DNA of 15,014 bases from a candidate division SR1 bacterium (GTDB taxonomy: Bacteria; Patescibacteriota; Gracilibacteria; Absconditabacterales; Absconditicoccaceae): positions 1 through 15,014 of the forward strand of contig SKIU01000079.1 in NCBI GenBank assembly GCA_007116275.1, written 5' to 3'. The notes below the pieces were generated by a model. The model did no database searches and was not told where the DNA came from. It saw only the letters and a list, made by a program, of their open reading frames with translations. Both the position numbers and the translations under genes were made by a program. Positions within the stretch are counted from its first letter, which is position 1. Each line of letters starts with the position of its first letter. Positions 1 to 9,429 of the stretch are shown here, in pieces.

Positions 1-612
<612 letters not shown>

Positions 613-616
613 AAAA

Positions 617-628
617 TATAGATCTATA
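617..628. repeat. 12-bp perfect palindrome after cmk
   Basis: TATAGATCTATA lies five bases after the cmk stop codon. It is self-complementary but has no loop and no following T-run, so it is a poor intrinsic terminator. It could be a transcript-end structure or chance in AT-rich DNA. Confidence 0.35.
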
Positions 629-639
629 GGCACAAAAAA

Positions 640-668
640 TTGACATAATTTAGCTTTTTTCTTATAAT
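640..668 (+). promoter_or_regulatory. Perfect sigma-70 promoter
   Basis: TTGACA (640-645), a 17-bp spacer, then TATAAT (663-668): 12 of 12 consensus bases at optimal spacing. The predicted transcript starts near 675, giving a leader of about 20 nt before the ATG at 695. It should drive the metallopeptidase-like gene and the coupled nucleotidase. Confidence 0.85.
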
Positions 669-694
669 GGAAAGGATTTAATTATCCTGTGACC

Positions 695-1309
695 ATGAGA
701 AAATTGTTGTCTTCTATTAAAGAACAATTTTGATTTCAAAAGCAAGTGCTTAGGTCTCATTATAATATTGAAAAAATGTACATTCGTACTGATGCAAAAT
801 ACAATTTTGATATTCATCGTATAGATCAAGATGTTGTTCTTAAAAGAAGTGATGGAGAAATTTACTCACTACAACAACTTCTCCCAAAATGACGAAAGTT
901 TTCAAAAACAAATATTAAATTTTCTGCATGATTTAATAAAACTATCTCCTATGATTTTACGGCAAAAAGATCTCCGATTTTTATGATGTCCTTATTACAT
1001 GAAATAGGTCATACTATTGATGATCCTGATCTAGCAGAAACCAATGATAACAATTTAAGAAGCAAAAGAGAGACTAATGCACGAAAAATAGCACTAGAAC
1101 TAGGGGAAAAATTAAAAGAAAAATGATTTGATGTCTATGGATGACTCACTGAAGAAGAGATAATGAATCACATATCAATATCCTTAAATACATACAAATT
1201 CTGAACACAATACAAATTACTTTGATTTAACACTGGAATAATTAAAAATACTGCTGTTAAAGAAAATATTTCTTCAGGTCTTTTTAATATACTCTCTATT
1301 AAACCTTAA
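695..1309 (+). CDS. Small HEXXH putative zinc metallopeptidase
   Basis: 204-aa protein (UGA=Gly, seven in-frame TGAs). It has no signal peptide and no clear membrane segment, so it is probably cytoplasmic. The central segment LLHEIGHTIDDP holds an HEXXH zinc motif (H102-E-I-G-H106). About 20 residues later comes RETNARKIALELGEKL, whose Glu126 in a helix fits the third metal ligand of IrrE/ImmA-like minimal gluzincins. The rest shows no known domain. It is the first gene behind a perfect promoter, and its TAA overlaps the ATG of the next gene (TAATG), implying translational coupling. The substrate cannot be predicted. Protease activity is inferred from the motif only, and a structural metal site is possible. 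Confidence 0.7.
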
Positions 1310-2136
1310 TGCAATCTATATCAGAAAAGATAATGAAAATACAAGAATGAGGAGTAAATAAACTCCACATCTTAGCGGACTTTGATAGGACACTGACTAA
1401 AGGATTTTATCAATGAAAGAAAATAAGCTCCATAGCGAGCTTTTTGTATACATGAGATTATCTTTTTTCTGCATACCAAGAACAGTGACAAGCACTTTTT
1501 GACCACTACTACCCCATCGAACAAGATCATACTATTGATCGCGGAACCAAGAAAAAATCGATGCAAGAACGATGGACAAAACATCTGGATATACTTATCA
1601 AGTATAAACTATCTCGTAATGATATAGCAGACATTGTCCAACAAGATTTATTACAACTCAGAGATGGCTATGCACAATTTTTTGCTCAAATCAATAGCTA
1701 CCATATTCCGCTCATTATCATATCAGCCAGTGGGATTGGGTATGACGCAATAGATGCTTTTTTGAGCCATAAAAAAATAGATCAACAGTATGTTTCTATC
1801 ATATCCAACGCATTTATCCGAGATGAAAAATGATATGCTATCGGCCGCAAAGAACCAGTTATTCACTCGCTTAATAAAGATGAAACAACGCTACAACAAT
1901 TTCCTGACGTTTATACAAAAGTACAAGATAGAACCAATGTCATACTCCTTGGCGATAGTTTGCATGATCTAGAGATGATTGATGGTTTTGATTATGACAA
2001 TCTTCTCACCATATGACGATGTCATAGTGATGATCCTGAAACAAAAAATCGCTACGATGAGTGTTTTGATATAGTTATTACCAATGATTGACCACTGGAT
2101 ATTGTCAATACAATACTTAGTAAGATTACATTATAA
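1309..2136 (+). CDS. HAD-superfamily pyrimidine 5'-nucleotidase (UMPH-1 type)
   Basis: 275-aa HAD hydrolase expected to remove phosphate from pyrimidine nucleoside monophosphates (UMP/CMP). Motifs in order: ADFDRTLT (residues 23-30) with nucleophile Asp24 and acid/base Asp26; IIISASGIG (137-145), motif II; the KEPVIHSLNKDE block (181-192), close to the IHTFNK region of eukaryotic cytosolic 5'-nucleotidase III; and ILLGDSLHDLEMIDG (212-226), the Mg-binding motif, matching LLGDSxGDLxMxDG. Length fits the family. Seven TGAs are read as Gly. The start at 1309 is chosen for its TAATG overlap with the upstream gene; ATG at 1333 is possible. Together with cmk upstream it suggests pyrimidine monophosphate turnover. 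The gene ends 11 bp from a convergent gene. Confidence 0.83.
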
Positions 2137-2147
2137 AGCCTATTCCA

Positions 2148-2510
2148 TTACATCAAGTTAATAATTAATCTGACTACTGCATAAGAAAATATAATAATCA
2201 CTATACCAACTGCTGCTCCCAATAGTAGTCTGTGTGATGATGATAATTTTTCTGGATCTCATTGAGCTGTGATTAGTTTTATCCCACCATAAATAAATAC
2301 TCCTAAGGCAATAGCTCCCATAGTAAATCGTAGATAATCATTTATAAGTTGTATAAACTCAAAGAGAGTAAATTCATCTGCTTGAACTCTAGTCGGACCA
2401 GTTACGGCAATATCTTGATTTCCTCGAGCTGGTGGAACTTCTACTACCACAGCGCTTGTTGGTAATATAGATGTACATAACAGGCAAAATATAGCAGCTA
2501 TTTTTTTCAT
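2148..2510 (-). CDS. VirB2/TrbC-pilin-like small membrane protein (shorter copy)
   Basis: 120-aa protein. A signal peptide (MKK, then a hydrophobic stretch to about residue 20, with TSA as a possible cleavage site) is followed by a short periplasmic part and two membrane segments (about 63-80 and 96-117). These are joined by a short polar loop, AQGDPEKLSSSHR, whose glycine is a TGA codon (2257-2259). This layout resembles the TrbC/VirB2 pilin-like proteins that are frequent in CPR genomes. It is last in a five-gene - strand operon headed by a PilT-type ATPase, and its ATG overlaps the previous gene's TAA (TAATG). Ends TAA. The role as a pilus or secretion subunit is inferred from topology and context; assignment to VirB2 proper is uncertain. 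Confidence 0.65.
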
Positions 2511-3046
2511 TATACTCAGGCTAAAGAACTAAAGGTAATGGACTGCAATAAGATAATAATACCGACACTCATCATCGCTAATAAAATTCATCAGACTATA
2601 TAAAGGAGATGTTGTCTTGCGTTTTTGGTTCATTCTTCGCTTCATACAGCAAGCATATAACGAATACCCGCATAGATAGTCATACTTATAGATAGTACAA
2701 TAGTGAGTCTGAGTAAAAACTTTGTTATCCTTACTAACAGTGGGTCTCTTTGTGCAACTGGACCTCATTGTCCTCATAATTGGATAGTGGTCGATGGTCT
2801 TAGCACTTCATTTCCGACTGCTTGTTTAGAATTACCGATATTTATTACTTGTTCTTGAGATTTGGATGGACTAAATACTTGTTCAAGAAAATCTGAATTT
2901 CATCAAAAAAATTGCGCAGATCAAAATCAAGAAAGAAGAAATAAGAAGCAAGAAACAATAGACAAGAAAAGTATACTGTTCTTGTGCGGAAACAATATTC
3001 TCTTGATTCTTGATCAAAGCGTTCTTGATTCTTTTTTGTTATGCAT
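2510..3046 (-). CDS. VirB2/TrbC-pilin-like membrane protein (longer copy)
   Basis: 178-aa protein visible only when UGA is read as Gly (12 TGAs, including three tandem pairs). A basic N-terminus precedes a hydrophobic signal or anchor (about 24-43), then a Gly/Gln/Ser-rich exported stretch, then two membrane helices (about 108-133 and 147-170). The helices are joined by GSEEGTKNARQH, the GSEE-x-AR-type loop common in CPR pilin-like proteins. This is the same two-helix plan as the next gene, to which it is joined by a TAATG overlap, suggesting duplicated or hetero-partner subunits. The start is one base after the upstream TAA. A pilin-like structural role is inferred. Confidence 0.66.
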
Positions 3047-3047
3047 C

Positions 3048-3461
3048 TTATATTTGATCAAGTAAATCATCAGCTTCTTCATGTTCTTTTTCCCTATGTT
3101 CTTGTTCAGTAGATCTGATAGATTGCATTTTGTCCTGATATTTGGATTCTTCAAACTTTTTGACAAACTTTTGGGACATCTCTTTCTTTTTTTCTGTGTA
3201 TTTTTTTTCTATCTCAGCTAATTTTTGTTTTTCTCTTGTTAAAATATCCCTCAACTTCGCCATTTGATCCTTATTCATCATAGGAAGCAAATTGAACCAA
3301 CTTTGTTTTTCTTCATTTTTATCCAATGATTTTGATTCTAGTACTAACTGAATCAAATCTGGCATTTTTTCAAGAAATTCTTCTGGAATAGTAAACATGG
3401 TTGCGACTTCTCGCAAATGTTCGGGTAGGAATTTCTGAATAACTTGGTTTGTTGTGCTCAT
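3048..3461 (-). CDS. Hypothetical coiled-coil protein in the pilT operon
   Basis: 137-aa cytoplasmic-type protein, not recognised by function. The N-terminal half has Leu/Pro-containing helices (FLPEHLREV at 11-19, MPDLIQLVLES at 33-43, WFNLLPMMNKDQMAKLRDIL at 55-74). From about residue 75 it is a highly charged Lys/Glu coiled coil ending in an acidic tail. It is the only gene in the window without an in-frame TGA. The start lies 9 nt after the previous gene's stop, and the next gene begins one base after its TAA, so it belongs to the PilT/pilin-like operon. It could be a cytoplasmic partner or scaffold of that system; this is inference from position only. Confidence 0.75.
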   Translation of the reverse strand: MSTTNQVIQKFLPEHLREVATMFTIPEEFLEKMPDLIQLVLESKSLDKNEEKQSWFNLLPMMNKDQMAKLRDILTREKQKLAEIEKKYTEKKKEMSQKFVKKFEESKYQDKMQSIRSTEQEHREKEHEEADDLLDQI

Positions 3462-3470
3462 GGTTTTAGC

Positions 3471-3731
3471 TTACAAATATTTAAAAACTATTTTTTTTCG
3501 TCGTTTTTTCCATCGAGGTGGGTCTACATTATCCTTTGGAATGATAGGTCATTTTTCTTCTTCCTCATCGACCATATTAAGTATTTTTTCTGCATCTTGT
3601 TCTTCTTTTTTATGATATTGCTCTGACTTCTTTTGTATAGTAGGAACTTTTTGCATATTTTTTTTCATTTCTTGGATTTCTCTATAGGATGTATGCTTGG
3701 TTCCTCCTCATCTTCCATATAATTCTACCAT
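3471..3731 (-). CDS. Hypothetical small charged protein
   Basis: 86-aa protein read with two TGAs as Gly. The N-terminus MVELYGRGGGTKH is followed by a Lys/Glu/Gln-rich helical stretch, an acidic run EEEEKG, and a very basic C-terminus (PPRWKKRRKKIVFKYL). No domain recognised. It starts 17 nt after the pilT stop and ends 9 nt before the next start, so it is co-transcribed with pilT. The basic tail could bind nucleic acid, phospholipid head groups or an acidic partner; none can be chosen from sequence. Supported as a gene by frame continuity, operon spacing and a TAA stop. Confidence 0.62.
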
Positions 3732-3748
3732 GATAGCAATGTTATAAA

Positions 3749-4819
3749 CTAAATATCATCTCATTGTAATAACCATTGTACATCCGCAGGATCAATAATA
3801 TTTTTCTCTAACAACCTTTTGGCATATCTTTGTAGGCTTGTCATACCAATAAGCGATGATGTATCTATAATATTATCTAATTGTGCTATCTCCTTCTTTT
3901 TGATATTATTTTTTATAGACGTAGTATTGAGCATAACTTCAAATAATCATAATCTTGATGATTTATCTTTACTTTTTACTAAGAACTGTGACTGCACTCC
4001 AATCAATGCTTCTGCAAGTCTATCCGCAACACTTGACTGTATCTCTGGTGGGAATAGTCCAATAAACCTATTGATAGTATGAGATGCAGAACTTGTGTGT
4101 AAGGTACTAAAAACTAGGTGCCCGGTTTCGGCCAAACTCAATACTGCTTCAGCAGTTTCTCTATCACGGATTTCTCAAACAAATATAATATCTGGGTCTT
4201 GACGCATCGATGCTCTCAAAGCATTAGCATATGACCGAGTGTCATGTCATATTTCCCTTTGGGAAATAAGACATTTTTTGGGGTGAAAGACATATTCAAT
4301 AGGATCTTCTATGGTTACGATATTTTCGTTTCTATATTTGTTAATATGTTCCAACATAGAAACAATAGATGTAGATTTTCCTGATCCAGTAGGACCAGTC
4401 ACTAGGTAGAGTCATTTTTTGGCAGCAAGGACATTTTTTTTGATACTATCTGCAATATCTGCAAACATAATATCCTCTAAATTTCTCGGATCTTTGCTTA
4501 TCTTTCTCATTACTACACCCATCTTCCCTGTTCTAAAATACGCATTGACTCTATAGGGTACTCAGGCGGCTGAAATATAGGCAAAATCAATATCTTTTTC
4601 TCCAAGATAATTATCGAATCTTTGTGGATCTTTGAGTAAGAGATGCCTAATAGTTAGCTCCATAGCCTCATCAGAGACTACACCAGCATCTTCTTCTCTT
4701 ACTATTTCTCCATTTAATCTATACGAAACAACTTCTCCTGCGGTCAAATGCAAATCAGAGATATGTGGGTTCTTTTGTATTAGTTCTAAGACTTTATCAA
4801 TTGCAAATTTTTCTGCCAT
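3749..4819 (-). CDS. pilT: PilT-type twitching/retraction ATPase
   Basis: 356-aa hexameric secretion ATPase of the GspE/PilT superfamily, cytoplasmic, acting at the base of a type IV pilus. N-terminal PAS-like domain with SDLHLTAG (21-28), then Walker A GPTGSGKST (142-150), Asp box VTIEDPIEYV (168-177), Walker B DPDIIFVGEIRD (208-219) and His box TGHLVFSTLHT (232-242). The C-terminal NNIKKKEIAQL (304-314) corresponds to PilT's NLIREGK region. Length is typical of PilT and shorter than PilB, so a retraction-type motor is likely. The Walker B Gly is TGA (complement of 4175-4177). The start at 4819 is chosen because a perfect promoter lies about 20 nt upstream; the frame stays open further upstream without conserved sequence. 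First gene of a five-gene operon with two pilin-like proteins. Ends TAG. Confidence 0.93.
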
Positions 4820-4846
4820 CAGCACATGTGATAAATAAACATCTTT

Positions 4847-4875
4847 ATTATACTCGGATAGATGATATTTGTCAA
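4847..4875 (-). promoter_or_regulatory. Perfect sigma-70 promoter of the pilT operon
   Basis: On the - strand: TTGACA (4875-4870), a 17-bp spacer, then TATAAT (4852-4847), all 12 consensus bases. The predicted transcript start is near 4840, about 20 nt before the pilT ATG. The distance matches the promoter at 640-668 and supports the chosen start. Confidence 0.85.
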
Positions 4876-4896
4876 ATTTTTGTATACTTTGTATAT

Positions 4897-4924
4897 TTGC
4901 AATTTTGCATAATTTCGTTATATG
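4897..4924 (+). promoter_or_regulatory. Possible promoter of lipoprotein-LCP operon
   Basis: TTGCAA (4897-4902) and TATATG (4919-4924) with a 16-bp spacer lie upstream of the ATG at 4953, in the divergent gap with pilT. The match to consensus is only moderate, so the exact hexamers are uncertain; some + promoter is expected in this 133-bp gap. Confidence 0.35.
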
Positions 4925-4952
4925 GTAGGTATTTATTTTATTCACATACAGC

Positions 4953-6128
4953 ATGTGAAAATTTTTGTTACTAGGACTGTTGTTTTCTCTAGCGTTTGTA
5001 TGATGATGTGGGAACACCACTACTGATCAAGAAGGTGATATTGTATACCAAACTATCCAACAATCTTTTCTTCAATCGTCAGTATTTTCTCTCTTTACTG
5101 ATGCCTTTACATCACAGACCTGAATAATACGTGAATCTTTGTGATTATATAGTCAGCATGACTGAGCTGATCTTTTTAGTGATATAATAATGGATATTAG
5201 TGTATATACTGACGATAAAGATAATGGAGTAAGTGCATTGCAATTTTCTGGTGTACTTGCAGATAAGCAATACGATGATATATTTTCTGGATCTGGCCTT
5301 ATTTACCGTATACAGTCATGATCTCGTAATTATATGAATCGAAATACTGGCTATATTAGTCTATGAGAAGGTAGTGCTGAATCATTTATTATATCAACAA
5401 TCCTTGATAATATAAAAAATCAGCGATTATTATTAGATGATAATGCCTTAGTTAATATTGATTGATTGAGTCTTCCTTCAAGGAAATGATTGTTTTCTTT
5501 TATCAGCACAATCAAAAGTAGTTTCTCTCATTCTGGATTTATGACAATAGATACAGATAATGTCGGCTTATTTCCTGCCGCGTTGGGGAATAGTGGTATG
5601 TATACCATCGTAGAAGCGGCATATGATCTATTTGCTGAACCACATGATGACATAATACTATCTTTTCAAGGACATATACAAACAGAACCGGATCCGAAAC
5701 TTATCATACAAAGACTTTATGATGTGAATAGTGACTGGAGAATAGAATGATATATTGGGATAAGACACTGAGATTTGGTTTTTAACCAAGAATCCATAAT
5801 GTATGGAGTGTCTTGGGAAGAAAAAAGAAACGCGATTGTGATAGATATTGTTTCTACAGTACAATGATTAGATATCTTTCATCTGTCCGTCACAATCACC
5901 ACACAAGATATTGATCATGCCATAGCTGGATTGTGATACGAATGAGAAGTTTCTTTTGCTGTTGGGAATATAAACAATAACAGCACAAATATATCATTTC
6001 CTATTGCAGGAGTGTATAGTATTGCTATAGTCGATGAGTTGTTATTATCAGAGCCAGACAATTATATTTTGATGAGCCAACTATTTGGTGATGAGTATGG
6101 CATTCTCCGTCTTTTAGAAAGTGAATAG
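4953..6128 (+). CDS. Predicted lipoprotein of unknown function
   Basis: 391-aa exported lipoprotein, recoverable only with UGA=Gly (about 15 TGAs, including codon 2). The N-terminus MGKFLLLGLLFSLAFVGGCG is a lipoprotein signal with lipobox VGGC; both lipobox glycines are TGA (5001-5006) and the lipidated residue is Cys19. The mature part is Asp/Ser/Ile-rich, alternates polar and hydrophobic residues suggesting beta structure, and has no second membrane segment and no catalytic motif I recognise. It ends in TAG six bases before the LytR-CpsA-Psr gene, so the two are probably co-expressed. A role in wall or envelope assembly is a guess from that pairing alone. Confidence 0.8.
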
Positions 6129-6134
6129 ATAAAA

Positions 6135-7661
6135 ATGTTTAAGCAAAAAAAAATTACTAAGTCGTCATGATGAGATAATATATCTCATAAGTCTCGTATA
6201 TGGAAAAAAATAGCAATGGTATTTTTTGTTATTATTTGTATTGCTGGTGTCGGTTACGCGGGACAATTTGTGCTTATAAAAACACAAGCTGCATTATGAT
6301 ATCTCTCTGACAACACAATCGATATTGTTAGTAATACTTTTTGAAAACCTATGATAAGAGATGCTCATGGGAACGTAAACATACTATTAGTATGAATTGG
6401 CGGTGAAAATCATGATGGATGAATGCTTGCTGATGCTATTATTATTGCTGCCTGGAATCCAGAGTTACGTTCTATAAGTATGATTTCTATTCCAAGAGAT
6501 ACTTATGTCGATATTCCTGAACACAATATAAGATGAAGGATAAATCAAGTATTTTCTACTGCGTATTATCGCAATGATAGAAACCTAAAAACTGCAGCAG
6601 AGATGCTTGCTAGAGAAGTAGAAGAAATGACTGGAATTGATGCTCCATACTATGCTGTTGTAGATTTTAATGGATTTAAAACTGTTATAGATACTATAGG
6701 TTGAATTGATATATATGTTCCTGAAAGGGTTTATGATACAGCATATCCCAATGATGCAAATCGTTGATACACCACATTTCATATAGAAAGGGGGCAGCAG
6801 CGTATTGATGGTGATACAGCACTCAAATATGCAAGGAGTAGGCACTCAAGTTCAGACTTTGCGAGATCTGCAAGACAGCAAATCATTATCGAAGCTACTA
6901 TTAAAGAAATACTACGTAAAGAAAATATTCAAAACGTTTCTACTATCAAAAAACTCTACGATGAATATACCAAAATGGTAACAACAAATATAGGAAATCA
7001 AGAAATTATTGGTATGATAAAGTATATATTTTCACTTGAGCATATGTTTAACTTTTGACTTACATCAACATGTTCACATCGTTGATGGCAGCTTATGCAA
7101 ACTGGATGTTTCTTGTATACTCCCAATAGAGAATGGTTTGGTGGAGCATCTGTTCTCCTTACCAATGGATCAACATATAACGATCTATCATTTTATGACT
7201 ACACGAGAAATTTTGGTCATTTTGTGGCTCAAAATCAAGAATTTTTGATAGAGTGAGCTCGTATTAAAGTGCTCAATGCTATAGATAGATCATATGCACA
7301 GCAGCTCAGAAAGGGAAGAGATGGACACGCAACACAGATAGCAGTTAAATTGAAAAAATATGGATTTGATATCGTCGATGCTGGGAATGCAGAAGAACCA
7401 CAAGAGTTAACGAGTGTTATAATATATGGAGATGAAGATTACGATACAACCATCTCTTTGTTTGAAAGATTTTTTTCTATTTCAGATATCGAAAGAATTG
7501 TACATAATATAGAGGAAGAGGAAGAGGAAAATGAAAATCAAGAAAATGAGACTATGGAAATATTAGAGCAAGAGGAACCTCTCTATGATGCTGACTTAGT
7601 TATTATACTCTGAAATGAGTATCTTGATACAAGGCCTGAACAATTTAATTACAATATGTAA
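6135..7661 (+). CDS. LytR-CpsA-Psr (LCP) family wall-polymer transferase with LytR_C domain
   Basis: 508-aa membrane-anchored protein; LCP enzymes transfer undecaprenyl-linked glycopolymers to peptidoglycan outside the membrane. A cytoplasmic basic N-terminus and one membrane segment (about 26-43) precede the LCP domain (about 80-260). Its motifs are NILLVGIGG (82-90), Asp100, SIPRDTYVDIP (118-128) with Arg121/Asp122, RINQVF, and YARSRHSSSDFARSARQQ (232-249), which carries the conserved arginines. A second C-terminal domain starting IKVLNA (about 383) and ending DADLVIILGNEY matches LytR_C, interrupted by a Glu-rich insert near 460-475. The Gly in LLVGIGG is TGA (6393-6395). Thirteen TGAs, TAA stop. 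Close spacing on both sides suggests an operon. Confidence 0.92.
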
Positions 7662-7682
7662 TATTTACTTTTTTGATGTGTT

Positions 7683-8417
7683 ATGTTAGCAAGTAGAAAA
7701 AAGGATATACTCGCTTTTATAGAGTCACTGGGTGTAGATGAAAAGACCGTTACACAGTTAGATCTTCTCGATCAGGCATTAACACATAAATCCTACGCAG
7801 CTGATTATGCTACAAATATCGCGCATAATGAAAGACTTGAATTTGTATGAGATGCTGTATTGGGTTCCGCTATCGCTACATTGCTCTGGATTAAGCACCC
7901 TGAGAAAAGCGAGGCAGATATGACATTGTATAAGATAGCACTTGTGAGAGAAGAGACTCTGTCCATGGTAGCGAAAAAAATGCACATAAATAATATTGTT
8001 CTTATAAGCAAAGGAGAGGAGAAAAACTGATGAAGAGATAAAGATGCTATATTATCGGATACACTTGAGGCAGTCATTGGTTATATAACTGTAGATTTGG
8101 GGTATGAGGTGGCCTATAAATTTGTAGAAAAATGGATTTATAAAGAAATAAGAACTATTTCTCCTGATACTGTTAAAAGCTATAAAACACAACTACAAGA
8201 ATGGATGCAAAGTAGATATAAGACTATCCCTAATTATATCGAATCAGTTGAGAGACAAAGCTCTAATGGAAATGTAGAGTCATATCGTTCTGATGTCTAT
8301 TTGTCTAAAGATATTATAGGACATGGATTTGGATCTAGCAAGAAAAAAGCACAAGAATCTGCAGCCAAAAATGCATTAAAAAAATTGACAGCTTGACAAG
8401 AGCAAGGAAATAAGTAG
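7683..8417 (+). CDS. rnc: Ribonuclease III
   Basis: 244-aa endonuclease cutting double-stranded RNA (rRNA precursors, structured mRNAs), cytoplasmic. Catalytic RIII domain at 1-155 with ALTHKSY (32-38), the signature NERLEFVGDAVLG (49-61), and SDTLEAVIG (125-133), supplying the acidic Mg ligands Glu53, Asp57, Asp126 and Glu129. A double-stranded RNA-binding domain follows (about 164-236), ending in GSSKKKAQESAAKNALKKL. The signature glycine is a TGA (7848-7850), one of the clearest proofs of recoding here; three further TGAs. Start 21 nt after the LCP gene; stop TAG. Normal length for the family. Confidence 0.95.
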
Positions 8418-8477
8418 ATTTTTGATAACTTCATGATATAGAAGCGTCTGAATTTTTAGTTCGTTTATAGAATAAGA

Positions 8478-9428
8478 ATGTTTAGTATTATTAAAAGAAC
8501 CTATCTTTGGCTTATTATCGGTGCAGTATTGATGGTATGATCTGTTGTGTTATTTTTTAGTAACATAAACCTTTCTATTGATTTTACTGGATGAATGAAC
8601 GTCCGTGTTGCGACTGTTTTAGATGATGATTTTTCTTCATCATTTGGTCAATATACTGCGGAACAATGACTTGAGTGAATTGCTCCAGAAATCAAGGCTG
8701 AGGAATTTTTTACTGATATCATTGTAAAAACAACAGATAAGACTGATGAAGAAATCACACAAGTAGCAAGACTACTAGAACAATATCTCATAGAAAATAA
8801 CCATATCGCTGACGAAGAATGAATCATACAGTCTTCTACTACCTGACCAAGCGTTGGTAGCTACATGCAATCTGCTGCTTTGAGAGCGATTATTATTTGA
8901 TTGATATTTATGGTTGTCTATATGTTGTTCTCATTTGCAGGTATTAGAAAGTTTGTTTCTCCTGGAATATTATCATCAGTTACTGTTGTTACTATGCTTT
9001 TTGATATGCTTATTCCAGCTGGTGCATATGGAATTTTGATGATGATCAATCCAACCATACAAGTAGATACAGTATTTATCATAGCTATTCTTACTATCAT
9101 GGGGTATAGTATCAATGATACGATTATTATATTTGATAGAGTGAGAGAAAATGCCGAAAAACTCGGCTGAGAAAAAAAGAAAAATGTCGTTCATGGAGAA
9201 ATATTTGAAACAAGTATTCGACAAACTATGAGAAGATCTATTGGTACTTCATTATCAACATTATTGGTAGTGATAGCAATGTATGCATTTGGAACAGGCG
9301 TTATACAGATATTTGCATTTACGGTATGAATTGGTGTATTAGCAGGAACTGCTTCATCTATATTTATCGCAGCTCCATTAGCTTATTTGATGCTTGGAAA
9401 GTTTTGATCAGAACAAAAAAAGCTCTAA
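8478..9428 (+). CDS. secF: Protein-export membrane protein SecF
   Basis: 316-aa integral membrane subunit of the SecDF complex, which uses proton motive force to help translocated proteins leave the Sec channel. TM1 (about 11-28); a periplasmic domain with SIDFTGG (33-39, second Gly is TGA 8592-8594) and TGPSVG (122-127); then five more membrane segments (about 136-156, 162-182, 196-213, 260-276, 280-304). TM4 runs into GYSINDTIIIFDRVREN (209-225), the family hallmark. Ten TGAs read as Gly. No secD is adjacent: upstream is rnc (60 nt) and downstream, after 1 nt, a pseudouridine synthase, so SecD must be encoded elsewhere or absent. Confidence 0.94.
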
Positions 9429-9429
9429 C

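Noticed and set aside
2529..2777. 82-codon - strand frame starting MRTMRSSCTKRP
   Set aside because: It is out of frame with the UGA=Gly gene at 2510-3046, which has a signal segment, two membrane helices and exact operon spacing.
3444..3626. + strand frame with runs of Phe/Leu
   Set aside because: It is the antisense of the A-rich Lys/Glu-coding genes on the - strand; composition explains it.
5490..5750. Separate small gene inside the lipoprotein region
   Set aside because: It is the TGA-to-TGA part of the same reading frame as the lipoprotein starting at 4953.
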